A stretch of 57,605 bases of DNA from Billgrantia desiderata (GTDB taxonomy: Bacteria > Pseudomonadota > Gammaproteobacteria > Pseudomonadales > Halomonadaceae), in assembly GCA_011742915.1 (NCBI GenBank), contig JAAQTN010000034.1, forward strand, positions 1-57,605, read 5' to 3'. This document shows positions 9,108-17,459 of the stretch, one piece after another. The translations under genes were made by a program, and so were the position numbers. The stretch's first letter is position 1. Every line of letters begins with the position of its first letter. The notes beneath the pieces were generated by a model. That model had not been told where the DNA came from, ran no database searches, and saw only the letters and a program-made list of their open reading frames with translations.

Positions 9108-9133
9108 TCGACAGGCAGTAGCTCACCGCAAAC

Positions 9134-9157
9134 GAAAGCCGCCTCCGGGCGGCTTTC
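9134..9157. terminator. Terminator between putP and the convergent gene
   Basis: A perfect 10-bp stem GAAAGCCGCC / GGCGGCTTTC encloses a TCCG loop. The T content beyond the stem is short on both sides, and the hairpin can serve putP and the minus-strand gene 9180-9476. Confidence 0.8.
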
Positions 9158-9179
9158 TCGTGCTTGCTCAAGCAACCCC

Positions 9180-9476
9180 TCATGCCAGCCACAGCGCACG
9201 CACGACCACCAGCAGCGTGAAGGCAGCCAGCGCCGCCAGACTGATCGGTGGACTGGTGGCACGCCGCTGCCAGTGGCGCCGCAGCTCCAGCCCCAGCGGT
9301 TGCATGAACGCCGCCCCCAACGCCCATATGCCCAGCGCCATGGCCGGCAACCTCAGTGCCATGGGCAATCCGCTGATGAGCTCCGGACGCACGAGCAGCC
9401 ACAGCGCAAGCGCCGCAGCCACCAGCATCGCGCCGAGATTGAGCCAGATGGGGGGATCCTGTACCTCGACTCGCAT
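9180..9476 (-). CDS. Small integral membrane protein, hypothetical
   Basis: The 98-residue product has three hydrophobic segments (about residues 10-28, 38-58 and 78-97) separated by a short arginine-rich loop (ELRRHWQRR). AGGAGG lies 6 bases before the ATG, which is strong support for translation. It converges with putP over a shared terminator. I recognise no function; the gene resembles small conserved inner-membrane proteins of Halomonas. Confidence 0.7.
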   Translation of the reverse strand: MRVEVQDPPIWLNLGAMLVAAALALWLLVRPELISGLPMALRLPAMALGIWALGAAFMQPLGLELRRHWQRRATSPPISLAALAAFTLLVVVRALWLA

Positions 9477-9745
9477 CGTCTGCCTCCTGCTTGTCCTGTT
9501 AAAGGCTTAGCTGCAAGCGCCCCGTCTCGCCATGATGCAGAACAGCAATAATTGTACAATCGCCACTACCAATCATCATATGCGTGCTTACGAAATTAGC
9601 GAGCCTTGGCATTACGACAATCAATCAGGCCAATGAGTGCCATAACAAATTTAAACAAGACTTTTAGAAACAGTGTTCGTATATTTGAGAAACGTTCAAC
9701 GACTGCCGGAACCTCCGGCTCGAGTGAAACCTGGAGGACGCTGTT

Positions 9746-10351
9746 ATGAAACCGACTCGCCTGATTCCCGCGGTAGCTCTCGCTGCCAGCTTCACCTTCG
9801 CCAGCCAGGCAGCCCTGGCCTACAGCGCCGGCGACACCTTCGTGCGCGGCGGCGTCGCTCAGTCGGACGTGCGCTCGGACAACGGCCAAGCCGGTGGCGA
9901 GGATTTCGATCTCAATACCGCTCGCGGCTTTACCTTTGGTGCCGGTCATCTGTTCACCGACAACATCGGTATCGAGCTCAACAGCTCCGAGAAGTTCGAG
10001 CATGACATCGCCCTGGGTGGTACTAACCTCGGCACCATCGACCGTATGCCGGTGAACCTGCTGGTCAACTACTACCCGCTGGGCGGCTTCGATTCCCGCG
10101 TGCAGCCCTACGTGGGCGCGGGCCTCAACTACACCCGCTTCTCCGGAGAGCCCGAGGGCGTCGACGCCCGCCGCTCCTATGGCGCTGTGGGTCAGGTGGG
10201 GATCGATCTGGCCATCACCGACAACTTCATGCTCAACGGCTTCGCCAACTATGCCGATGTCGACGCACGCCTCTCCTCCGAGGGCGATGCCATCGGTACC
10301 GTCAAGGTGGATCCGATGACCATCGGCGGCGGCGTGACCTTCCGCTTCTAA
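9746..10351 (+). CDS. OmpW-family outer-membrane beta-barrel protein (first copy)
   Basis: A 26-residue signal peptide (ending ASQAALA) is followed by a mature ~175-residue protein that starts YSAGDTFVRGGVA and ends in the outer-membrane signature VTFRF. OmpW proteins form 8-stranded barrels that pass small hydrophobic compounds and respond to osmotic and redox stress. GGAGG precedes the start. A second homologue lies 212 bases downstream, but each has its own upstream region and terminator, so they are tandem paralogues rather than a tight operon. The family motif LQPYxGxGLNYT appears here as VQPYVGAGLNYT. The region before it (9477-9745) is A+T-rich and should hold the promoter. Confidence 0.88.
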   Translation: MKPTRLIPAVALAASFTFASQAALAYSAGDTFVRGGVAQSDVRSDNGQAGGEDFDLNTARGFTFGAGHLFTDNIGIELNSSEKFEHDIALGGTNLGTIDRMPVNLLVNYYPLGGFDSRVQPYVGAGLNYTRFSGEPEGVDARRSYGAVGQVGIDLAITDNFMLNGFANYADVDARLSSEGDAIGTVKVDPMTIGGGVTFRF

Positions 10352-10373
10352 GCGAGGCCGCACCATGCCAACG

Positions 10374-10400
10374 ACGCCGGGCCCTGGGGCCCGGCGTTTT
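10374..10400 (+). terminator. Terminator after the first ompW gene
   Basis: The 10-bp stem ACGCCGGGCC / GGCCCGGCGT encloses CTGG and is followed by TTT. It begins 22 bases after the stop codon. Confidence 0.85.
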
Positions 10401-10465
10401 CGTAGGAGCGTCCTGCACGGCATAAGAAATATTTGAAATACCCATTTTTGTCTCAACAGAAACTA

Positions 10466-10479
10466 TTGCCCTGGATCAA
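10466..10479. promoter_or_regulatory. Possible FNR/Anr-type site before the second ompW gene
   Basis: TTGCCCTGGATCAA compares with the FNR consensus TTGAT-N4-ATCAA: the right half is perfect and the left half has two mismatches. It lies about 85 bases before the start codon. In E. coli ompW responds to oxygen through FNR, which makes the site plausible, but one imperfect match is weak evidence. Confidence 0.3.
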
Positions 10480-10563
10480 GAATTACCTCGCAGCCGCTGA
10501 GTAGACTCCTTTCATCATATGGCAGCTTCACAACTGCCCCTTTGAAACGACAGGAGTCGACCC

Positions 10564-11190
10564 ATGCGCAATCACACCCTTCCCACGCTCGTCACTGCCG
10601 GCCTTGCCGCCACCGCCCTGCTGGCCAGCAGCCAGGCGCTCGCCTACAACCAGGGCGATTTCATCACCCGCGTGGGCGTTGCCCATGTCGACCCCAAGAG
10701 CAACAACGGCAGCCTGGCGGACGGCACCATCGACGTCGACGTTCGCAGCGACACCAACCTGGGTTTCACGCTGGGTTACCTGTTCCACGACAACTTCGGC
10801 GTCGAGCTGCTGGCGGCGCTGCCGTTCAAGCATGACATTCGGCTGAATGGTGAGGATCTTGCTTCCACCAAGCATCTGCCGCCGACCCTGACCGTGCAGT
10901 ACTACCCCCTGGGCGGTACCGGCGCGCAGCTCCAGCCCTATGCCGGTATCGGCCTCAACTACACGCATTTCTTCAGTGAGAAGAGCGAGCTCGGCAATCT
11001 GGAACTCGACAGCTCCTGGGGTCTGGCAGGCCAGTTGGGTCTCGACGTGCGCCTGGATGACAACTGGGGCCTCAATGCTGCGGCCTGGTACATCGACATC
11101 GATACCGACGTCAGCCTGGACGGCAACGACCTGGGCAAGGTCAGCATCGACCCCTGGGTCTTCATGGCCGGCATCAGCTACCGCTTCTAA
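10564..11190 (+). CDS. ompW: OmpW-family outer-membrane beta-barrel protein (second copy)
   Basis: The 208-residue precursor has a signal peptide of about 27 residues (ending SQALA) and a mature barrel that opens YNQGDFITRVGVAHVDP. The typical OmpW elements follow: LGYLFHDNFGVELLAALPF, the QYYPLG strand, LQPYAGIGLNYT and a C-terminal ISYRF. ACAGGAG precedes the ATG. It fits the OmpW family better than the copy just upstream, with which it shares order and length but has diverged clearly. It ends at a long bidirectional terminator. Confidence 0.93.
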   Translation: MRNHTLPTLVTAGLAATALLASSQALAYNQGDFITRVGVAHVDPKSNNGSLADGTIDVDVRSDTNLGFTLGYLFHDNFGVELLAALPFKHDIRLNGEDLASTKHLPPTLTVQYYPLGGTGAQLQPYAGIGLNYTHFFSEKSELGNLELDSSWGLAGQLGLDVRLDDNWGLNAAAWYIDIDTDVSLDGNDLGKVSIDPWVFMAGISYRF

Positions 11191-11200
11191 GGGTAGGCTC

Positions 11201-11238
11201 ACGCAACGGGGCCCGCCGGTTGGCGGGCCCCGTTGCGT
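11201..11238. terminator. Bidirectional terminator between ompW and yqcC
   Basis: A perfect 17-bp stem (11201-11217 with 11222-11238, ACGCAACGGGG..) encloses GGTT. It begins 10 bases after the ompW stop codon and lies just beyond the end of the convergent gene. Confidence 0.9.
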
Positions 11239-11244
11239 TTCGGC

Positions 11245-11577
11245 TCAATTCTCCGTGACCAGCCGGTCGATCTCCTCCACTGCCTTGCACAGTAGCAGGC
11301 GGTCGTTGGCACGTGTTCCCCGCTGCGTCAGGTAGGTCTCCAGTACCGGCGCCACATCGCACTTCTCCGGCATCGGCGCCTGTGCTTCGATCAGTGCATC
11401 GAGCCTGGCGATGAACACGAAGCGCAGCCACTGCGGCAGGTCCATGGTATCGATGCAGAAGGGTTGCTGGCTCTCGTACGCACCGGGCGCCGGAGCGTTC
11501 ATGCGCCACATGTTGGTGGCTTTCATCGTGGCTTCGAGGCGGCGCAGGGCCACATCGAGCTCATCGTGGACCGTCAT
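11245..11577 (-). CDS. yqcC: YqcC-family protein (DUF446)
   Basis: The 110-residue protein matches the YqcC family in length and in its central sequence DLPQWLRFVFIARL followed by LIEAQAPMP. The family is helical and cytosolic. In E. coli the gene lies beside truC (tRNA pseudouridine synthase), but truC is not a neighbour here. Its molecular function is not established. The start has only a modest upstream AGG. The gene is convergent with ompW and divergent from the DUF3549 gene. Confidence 0.85.
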   Translation of the reverse strand: MTVHDELDVALRRLEATMKATNMWRMNAPAPGAYESQQPFCIDTMDLPQWLRFVFIARLDALIEAQAPMPEKCDVAPVLETYLTQRGTRANDRLLLCKAVEEIDRLVTEN

Positions 11578-11833
11578 GTCAGGATACCTGAAGCGAATGT
11601 ACCCTCATTATATCCCGCCAGCCCCTGCTGCTGGCCAGTGACGTCACCCGGACTGTTCACAGTTTCGCTGCAAGAGGCTGTGGAAAAGCTCTGGAAATGC
11701 AGCTGCGTAGCAGAGAAACCGGGGGGCCGCCAGGCATGGTCATAAATTGATCAACGCTTCTACCGCCTGCTTGAGGAGTGGCTGACAACGGACCGGTCTC
11801 CACGGTAGAGTGCACGCTCAAAAGGGAGCCGAT

Positions 11834-12865
11834 ATGCAGCCGATTCATTCGCTTCACGATTTTTTCCTCCGTACCGGGGCCGACGTCCATCTCTATCACA
11901 TGGGGCGCCGGGTCGAACCGTGCTCCATGGCGACCCTGGCAAGCCTGGAGGACGATGGAGCCGCCTGGCCGCTGCCCTGGCAAGGTCAGGCGCGCCTGGG
12001 CATCGTCTTTCGTCTGGGTGACCTCAGCGATCCGCTGATCTGGTTTCTGGCGCTGCCGCTGGACGAGCAGGGGCAACTGGTGGCAGCGCCGCGGGATGCC
12101 TTCCTGCAGCGTCTGCTGGTCACCCTGGGGCGCAACGTGGAGCGCGCCGGTCGCGAGCCCGAACGGCAGGGGCAAATCGACAACCTGATGCACGACAACC
12201 CGCTGGCCTTCACCCCATCGCTGCCCTTTCAGGCCATGCTGCATGCACGTGCCACCTGCGATCTCGACAAGCCGGCGAGCCCCCACCTGGAGCCGGTGGA
12301 AGCCTATCTCAGCGGCCAACAGCCGGTAGATTGGCAGTTTCTCGGTTTGCAGGGGCTGGCCGATTTCGTCATCCGCCTGGACAGCGAATCGGCCCAGGTG
12401 TTGATCGATTCGCTGCCGCAGCTGCCCAATGAGGTGCTGGTGTCACTGTGCTATTGCCTCGAGCACGTGGCCATTGCCGATGAGCTCGCCACCGCGCTGC
12501 AACACCGGGGCGAGCAGGCCGCGCAAGCCGGCGATGTGGAAACCCTGTGCGCCTGCGTGCGCGCCGTGGGTGGCGCCAGCCCGGCACTGGCCGGCACCTG
12601 GTACGATGCCCTGCTGGACGACCCCGCGGCCTGCGGCCCCGACCTGCTGGCCGCCATTGCCGCGCGGGGCTGGAACCACCTGGAACATGGTGAGCGGCTG
12701 CCACGTTTCCTCGAGCGGCTGGCGCAGCAGCCAGGCGCCGACTTCGCCTCTGCCGCACGCGACCTGGCGCTGATTCCCCGTCTGCGCCTGCCCGTGCTGA
12801 TGGTGCTGCGCGAATCGCAGCGGGAAACCCCCATCGGCCAGCGCTTGGCCGAGCTGGGCCACTGA
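11834..12865 (+). CDS. DUF3549-family protein
   Basis: The 343-residue protein opens with IHSLHDFFLRTGADVHLYHMGRR, the hallmark of the gammaproteobacterial DUF3549 family, and is mostly helical, with repeat-like leucine/alanine-rich segments in the second half. The start at 11834 has GGGAG upstream. No signal peptide or membrane segment is seen. The function is unknown. It precedes the RimB-like and rimK genes on the same strand, 24 bases upstream, so they may be co-transcribed. Confidence 0.85.
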   Translation: MQPIHSLHDFFLRTGADVHLYHMGRRVEPCSMATLASLEDDGAAWPLPWQGQARLGIVFRLGDLSDPLIWFLALPLDEQGQLVAAPRDAFLQRLLVTLGRNVERAGREPERQGQIDNLMHDNPLAFTPSLPFQAMLHARATCDLDKPASPHLEPVEAYLSGQQPVDWQFLGLQGLADFVIRLDSESAQVLIDSLPQLPNEVLVSLCYCLEHVAIADELATALQHRGEQAAQAGDVETLCACVRAVGGASPALAGTWYDALLDDPAACGPDLLAAIAARGWNHLEHGERLPRFLERLAQQPGADFASAARDLALIPRLRLPVLMVLRESQRETPIGQRLAELGH

Positions 12866-12889
12866 GTATGGATAGCGGGACATAATGTC

Positions 12890-13327
12890 ATGAAGGAACT
12901 GCCCTATACTCCGAAAGCCGTCATCGGCCGCCTCGAGATGGCTACCCTGCCGACGATCGGCATGACCGTTTGCGCCAAGATCGATACCGGCGCCTATACC
13001 TCGGCGCTGCATGCAGAAGATATCGAGATCTTCGAGGAAGAGGGCCATCTGTGGGTCAGCTTCACGACGCGCAGCGGCGGGCTGGAGTCGCCACCGCACC
13101 AGCACCGCACCCATCTGCACGACCGTCGGCGGGTGACGAGCTCCAACGGTCACAAGGAGTGGCGTTACGTGATTCGCACGCCGATGCAGCTTGGCGAACT
13201 CGACATGATGGTGGAACTGACCCTGACCGACCGCAGTGACATGCGCTACCCCATGCTGCTGGGCCGACGCGCCCTGCGCCGGCTGCTGGTGGCGCCCGGC
13301 GTCACCTTCCTGCACGGCGAACCCTGA
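12890..13327 (+). CDS. rimB: RimB-like retropepsin-type aspartyl protease (RimK-associated)
   Basis: The 145-residue protein belongs to the family once called ATP-dependent zinc protease (PF05618). It carries the pepsin-like active-site sequence [11 protein letters not shown] near residue 28 and the second strand [10 protein letters not shown] near the C-terminus. In pseudomonads RimB acts with RimK, shortening the glutamate tails that RimK adds to ribosomal protein S6. rimK lies 29 bases downstream, which supports this role. No RimA homologue is visible. The ribosome-binding site is weak, so translation may depend on the upstream gene. Confidence 0.85.
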   Translation: MKELPYTPKAVIGRLEMATLPTIGMTVCAKIDTGAYTSALHAEDIEIFEEEGHLWVSFTTRSGGLESPPHQHRTHLHDRRRVTSSNGHKEWRYVIRTPMQLGELDMMVELTLTDRSDMRYPMLLGRRALRRLLVAPGVTFLHGEP

Positions 13328-13356
13328 CCCACTCGGCCATACGTCCGGAGCCCAAG

Positions 13357-14265
13357 ATGCACATCGCGCTGCTGTCACGCAATCGCAACCTCTACTCCAC
13401 GCGACGCCTGGTGGAAGCCGCCGAACAGCGCGGCCACAAGGTGCGGGTCATCGATACCCTGCGCTGCTACATGAGCATTGCCGCCCATCACCCCTCGATT
13501 CACTACAAGGGACAGGAGATCGAGCGCTTCGATGCGGTGATCCCCCGTATCGGGGCGTCGGTCACCTTCTACGGCTGCGCCGTGCTGCGCCAGTTCGAGA
13601 TGATGGGCACCTACGTTCTCAACGACTCGGTCGCCATCACCCGCTCGCGGGACAAGCTGCGCTCGCTGCAGTTGCTTTCGCGCAAGGGCCTGGGCCTGCC
13701 GATCACCGGCTTCGCTCACTCGCCGGACGACATTCCCGACCTGATCACCATGGTCAAGGGCGCGCCGCTGGTCATCAAGCTGCTGGAGGGCACCCAGGGC
13801 ATCGGCGTGGTGCTGGCCGAGACCAACCAGGCTGCCGAGTCGGTGATCCAGGCCTTCATGGGCATGAAGGCCAACATCATGGTGCAGGAGTACATCAAGG
13901 AGGCCCGCGGCGCCGACATCCGTTGCTTCGTCATCGGCGACAAGGTGGTCGCCTCGATGAAGCGCCAGGCGGCCGAAGGAGAGTTTCGCTCCAACCTGCA
14001 TCGCGGCGGCACGGCCAGCCTGATTCGCATCACCCCGGAGGAGCGCTCCACGGCCATTCGTGCAGCCAAGGCGATGGGGCTGCGGGTCGCCGGCGTCGAT
14101 CTGCTACGGGCCAATCACGGGCCGGTGATCATGGAGGTCAACTCCTCACCGGGGCTGCAGGGAATCGAGACGGCTACCGGCAAGGACATCGCCGGGCTGA
14201 TCATCGAGCACATCGAGAAGAATGCCAGCGCCTCGCGCAAGGCACCGCCCAAGCCCAAAGGGTAA
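13357..14265 (+). CDS. rimK: Ribosomal protein S6 glutamate ligase
   Basis: RimK is an ATP-grasp enzyme that adds glutamate residues to the C-terminus of ribosomal protein S6. The 302-residue length is typical. Visible elements are the N-terminal RimK domain ([17 protein letters not shown]), the ATP-grasp lysine and glycine loop ([18 protein letters not shown], about 142-160) and the metal-binding EVNSSPG near residue 263. GGAG lies before the ATG. It forms a unit with the RimB-like protease gene just upstream. Confidence 0.95.
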   Translation: MHIALLSRNRNLYSTRRLVEAAEQRGHKVRVIDTLRCYMSIAAHHPSIHYKGQEIERFDAVIPRIGASVTFYGCAVLRQFEMMGTYVLNDSVAITRSRDKLRSLQLLSRKGLGLPITGFAHSPDDIPDLITMVKGAPLVIKLLEGTQGIGVVLAETNQAAESVIQAFMGMKANIMVQEYIKEARGADIRCFVIGDKVVASMKRQAAEGEFRSNLHRGGTASLIRITPEERSTAIRAAKAMGLRVAGVDLLRANHGPVIMEVNSSPGLQGIETATGKDIAGLIIEHIEKNASASRKAPPKPKG

Positions 14266-14375
14266 TTGCGAGAAAAGCGCCTGTTTTTGTAGAAAGGCTA
14301 CTTATTTCGCCTGCGGGGGTAGCAAAACAGTGTTTCCCCCGCCACAATCTGCGTCACCGGAGGAGGTGACCGCTC

Positions 14376-14819
14376 ATGTTTCTCGACAATCGCCAGGTGG
14401 CGATGGACAGCGTATTGGAAGCGCTGGCTGACAGCATCGACTATTTCCAGGACAATCTCGAGCGCCTGCGCCCTTCCCTGCGTGAAACGCTCAAGCCGCA
14501 CTACGAGGCACGCGCCAAGGCCCTGCAGAAGCTCCGTGAGCTGGCCAGACGGCACCTCAAGCTGCTCCCGCGCGATGCCGATGTCGAGCGCGACGACTAC
14601 ATGTGGCTGTGGAGCCGCCTGAAGAGCTTCGTCGGCAACGAGAGCCAGGTCGTCATCGGCGAACTGCTCGAGCAGGAGCGCGTGTTGATGCAGGCCCTGG
14701 CAACGCTTTATACCCACCCCCTGCCGAATCCCCTCGAGCCGGTCGTGGAGCAGTGCTGGAAGGAGTGCCGGGCGCTGATCCGCGAACTCTACCGGCTGCA
14801 GAAAGAGCGTCGCCGCTGA
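14376..14819 (+). CDS. Helical-bundle protein, hypothetical
   Basis: The 147-residue product is nearly all alpha-helical, with long amphipathic stretches and many arginines and leucines, suggesting a three- or four-helix bundle. GGAGGAGGTGA lies upstream of the ATG, an unusually strong site. Similarity to the ferritin-like PA2169/DUF2383 proteins is possible in fold only; no metal ligands are conserved convincingly. It lies 110 bases after rimK and converges with the sanA-like gene 14 bases away. Confidence 0.65.
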   Translation: MFLDNRQVAMDSVLEALADSIDYFQDNLERLRPSLRETLKPHYEARAKALQKLRELARRHLKLLPRDADVERDDYMWLWSRLKSFVGNESQVVIGELLEQERVLMQALATLYTHPLPNPLEPVVEQCWKECRALIRELYRLQKERRR

Positions 14820-14832
14820 TCCCAGAGGGCCG

Positions 14833-15555
14833 CTACTCGAAGTCGAAGTCCAGATCGGGCTCGAGATCCAGCAGTTGGCGCCAGGTCGGCGGGACGATCT
14901 GCAGCGGCTCCAGCGGCCCCAGGAAGTACGGCTCACGTCCCCATACGTAGAGATCCCCCACGGTGGCGGCACGCGCCATCCACTCCCTCGCCTGCAACCG
15001 CCAGAGCCCTGTCACCGGGCGTGAAGGCGCACTGCAGCCGCGAACTTCGAGCCCCAGCGCGTCGGCAATGAACAGCGCCCGGGGCAGATGCCACGACTGG
15101 GTGACGAGCAACGCCTGCTCGACGCCGAACACGTCACGCGCCCGCGCCAGCGTATCGAAGGTACTGAATCCGGCGTAATCGAGGGTCATGTCCTCGTCGC
15201 GCACGTACTGCCGGCGCAGGTCGCGCCACATGCTGATCGGTTCGTTGTACTGGCGGGTACGGTTGTCGCCGGAGAGCAGCAGATGCTCGACCCGGCCCAG
15301 CCGCAGCAGGCGGGAAGCGGCGTTCATGCGCGCATCGAAATGCGGATTGCGTACGCCGCTGCGAGTCCAGCTCGAGGTGCCGAAGACGATGCCGACCCGC
15401 TCCGGGCCGCACAGCGGCAGCTCATGCTCGATGCGTGAATAGGTCTTGCCCAACACCCAGAGGTTGGCGGAGACGAACAGCAGCGCTGCCAGCAACAGCA
15501 CGGCGCCGAGCGTCATCAGAAGGAACTTGAAGGTTTTCCACAACAGCGCCTGCAT
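14833..15555 (-). CDS. sanA: SanA/YdcF-type DUF218 membrane protein
   Basis: The 240-residue protein has one N-terminal membrane segment (about residues 9-32) and a periplasmic DUF218 domain with VGIVFGTSSWTRSG, LLLSGDNRTRQYNEP and the LVTQSWHLPRALFIA strand-helix. These match SanA, which supports the envelope permeability barrier in E. coli (vancomycin exclusion at high temperature). The exact reaction is not known. It lies 55 bases downstream of sufT on the same strand, but a functional link to Fe-S assembly is not expected. Confidence 0.85.
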   Translation of the reverse strand: MQALLWKTFKFLLMTLGAVLLLAALLFVSANLWVLGKTYSRIEHELPLCGPERVGIVFGTSSWTRSGVRNPHFDARMNAASRLLRLGRVEHLLLSGDNRTRQYNEPISMWRDLRRQYVRDEDMTLDYAGFSTFDTLARARDVFGVEQALLVTQSWHLPRALFIADALGLEVRGCSAPSRPVTGLWRLQAREWMARAATVGDLYVWGREPYFLGPLEPLQIVPPTWRQLLDLEPDLDFDFE

Positions 15556-15610
15556 TCACCGTCACCGCTCGAGGAGATGGACGGCCCTCACCCATAGCGA
15601 GGGCCAGCCG

Positions 15611-16183
15611 CTAGAACATACCGAGTTCCAGCTTGGCCTCATCGCTCATCATCTCACGGCTCCAGGGCGGATCGAAGACGATTTCCGTATGCACCCGGCT
15701 GATTTGCGGGGCACCGAGGATCTTGTTGCGCGCATCGGCGGCAATCACGTCGCCCATGCCGCAGCCGGGCGCGGTCAGGGTCATGCGAATGGTGACGATA
15801 CGCTCGCCGCTGATCAGCCGTTCGATGCGACAACCGTAGACCAGCCCCAGGTCGACGATGTTGACCGGGATCTCGGGGTCGAAGCAGGTGCGCAGCTGGT
15901 CCCACACGAACTGCTCGATCTCCTCGTCGCTGGCATTCTCGGGCAGCGTCGGTCGCGGCAGCGGCTCGAGACCCAGGGCATCGAGATTGCTGCCCTCGAT
16001 CAGGTAGAGGCGCCCTTCATAGCCCACGCTGACCGAGCTGCCCTTGGCCTGCATGACCGTGACCTCGCTATCCTCGGGCAGCGAGATGGTCTTGCCGAAG
16101 GGGATCGAGATGGCGTCCACGTCGCGTTGCAGCGGCAGCTTCTGACCTTTCTGCAGGCTCGCGATCTGTTCGATGCTGGTCAT
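15611..16183 (-). CDS. sufT: SUF-associated DUF59/MIP18-type protein SufT
   Basis: The 190-residue protein has an N-terminal region (residues 1-75) and a C-terminal DUF59 domain with FDPEIPVNIVDLGLVYG, LTAPGCGMGDVI and the ending VFDPPWSREMMSDEAKLELG. DUF59 proteins help mature Fe-S proteins, probably in target delivery. It is the last gene of the suf operon: its ATG lies 2 bases after the sufS stop (TGAGCATG), which indicates tight coupling. No SufA, SufE or SufU gene lies in the cluster, so SufT may share the late steps with carriers encoded elsewhere. Confidence 0.95.
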   Translation of the reverse strand: MTSIEQIASLQKGQKLPLQRDVDAISIPFGKTISLPEDSEVTVMQAKGSSVSVGYEGRLYLIEGSNLDALGLEPLPRPTLPENASDEEIEQFVWDQLRTCFDPEIPVNIVDLGLVYGCRIERLISGERIVTIRMTLTAPGCGMGDVIAADARNKILGAPQISRVHTEIVFDPPWSREMMSDEAKLELGMF

Positions 16184-16185
16184 GC

Positions 16186-17445
16186 TCAGCGCACCATTCC
16201 GATGACACGTTCCAGAGCGTCGGCGAAGGCATCGACCTCCTCCAGCGTGTTGTAGGCGGCAAAGGAGGCACGGCAGGTCGCCGTCACGCCGAAGTGCGCC
16301 AGCAGCGGCTGGGCGCAGTGGTTGCCGGTACGGATCGCCACCCCGAGCTGATCGATCAGCAAGGCGATGTCCTGCGAGTGCGCCCCATCGACGACGAAGG
16401 AGAGCACGCCGGCCTTGTGCGGCGCGGTGCCGAGAATGCGCAGCCCGTCGATGCGCAACACCGCCGCCGTGGCACGCTCCAGCAGCCTGGCCTCCCAGGC
16501 GCCGATGGCATCGAGCCCCACGCCGCGCACCCACTCCAGCGCCACGCCCAGGGCGATCACCTCGGCGATGGCCGGCGTGCCCGCCTCGAACTTGTGCGGC
16601 ACGTCGGCGAAGGTAGTCGGCACCTCGAAGGAGACGCTCTTGATCATCTCGCCGCCGCCCTGCCACGGTGGCATCGCCTCGAGCAGCGCTGCCTTGCCGT
16701 AGAGCGCACCGGCCCCCGTGGGGCCGTAGACCTTGTGACCGGAAAAGGCGTAGAAGTCGGCGTCGATGGCGCGCACGTCCACCATCTGGTGCGGCGTGGC
16801 CTGGGCGCCGTCGACCAGGATCAGGGCGCCGTGCTCATGGGCGATGGTCGCCATCTCGCCCACCGGATTGATGGTGCCGAAGGCGTTGGAAACGTGATTC
16901 ACCGCCACCAGCCGGGTACGCTCAGTGAAGAGCGCACGGTAGGCGTCAAGGTCGAGCACGCCGCGCTCGTCTACCGGGATCACCTTGACCTTGATGCCGA
17001 GCTGGCTGGCCAGCAACTGCCACGGCACGATGTTGGAGTGGTGCTCCAGCAGCGACACCAGTACCTCGTCGCCGGCCTCGAGGTTGGCCCGACCCCAGCT
17101 GTTGGCCACCAGATTGATCGCCTCGGTGGTGCCGCGGGTGAAGACGATCTCGCGGCGGTCGGCGGCATTCAGAAAGCTGCGCACCGTCTCGCGGGTGGCC
17201 TCATAGGCCGCCGTCGCCTCATCGGCCAGGGTATGCAGGCCACGGTGAATGTTGGCGTTGTAGCGGCTGTAGTAGTCGCGAAACGTATCGATCACCGCCA
17301 GCGGCGTCTGGCTGGTGGCGGCATTGTCGAAGTAGATCAGCGGCCGGCCGTGCACCTGCCGCTCGAGGATCGGGAACTGGGCGCGAATCCCGGCCACATC
17401 GAGGGCCGGAGTGTCGAGCTCATGCTCGGTGGCCAGGTGATTCAT
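16186..17445 (-). CDS. sufS: Cysteine desulfurase SufS
   Basis: SufS takes sulfur from cysteine and passes it on for Fe-S cluster synthesis, using PLP. The 419-residue protein is full length, with YFDNAATSQ near residue 43, the PLP lysine in YAFSGHKVYGPTG and the persulfide cysteine in IRTGNHCAQP. The start at 17445 is preceded by GAGGAGAG. It follows sufD after 14 bases and is coupled to sufT. The usual sulfur acceptor (SufE or SufU) is not next to it. Confidence 0.97.
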   Translation of the reverse strand: MNHLATEHELDTPALDVAGIRAQFPILERQVHGRPLIYFDNAATSQTPLAVIDTFRDYYSRYNANIHRGLHTLADEATAAYEATRETVRSFLNAADRREIVFTRGTTEAINLVANSWGRANLEAGDEVLVSLLEHHSNIVPWQLLASQLGIKVKVIPVDERGVLDLDAYRALFTERTRLVAVNHVSNAFGTINPVGEMATIAHEHGALILVDGAQATPHQMVDVRAIDADFYAFSGHKVYGPTGAGALYGKAALLEAMPPWQGGGEMIKSVSFEVPTTFADVPHKFEAGTPAIAEVIALGVALEWVRGVGLDAIGAWEARLLERATAAVLRIDGLRILGTAPHKAGVLSFVVDGAHSQDIALLIDQLGVAIRTGNHCAQPLLAHFGVTATCRASFAAYNTLEEVDAFADALERVIGMVR

Positions 17446-17459
17446 CGCACTCTCCTCGC

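Noticed and set aside
9551..9560. ATTGTACAAT palindrome upstream of the first ompW gene
   Set aside because: It is short, in an A+T-rich region, and about 190 bases from the start codon; no regulator can be tied to it.
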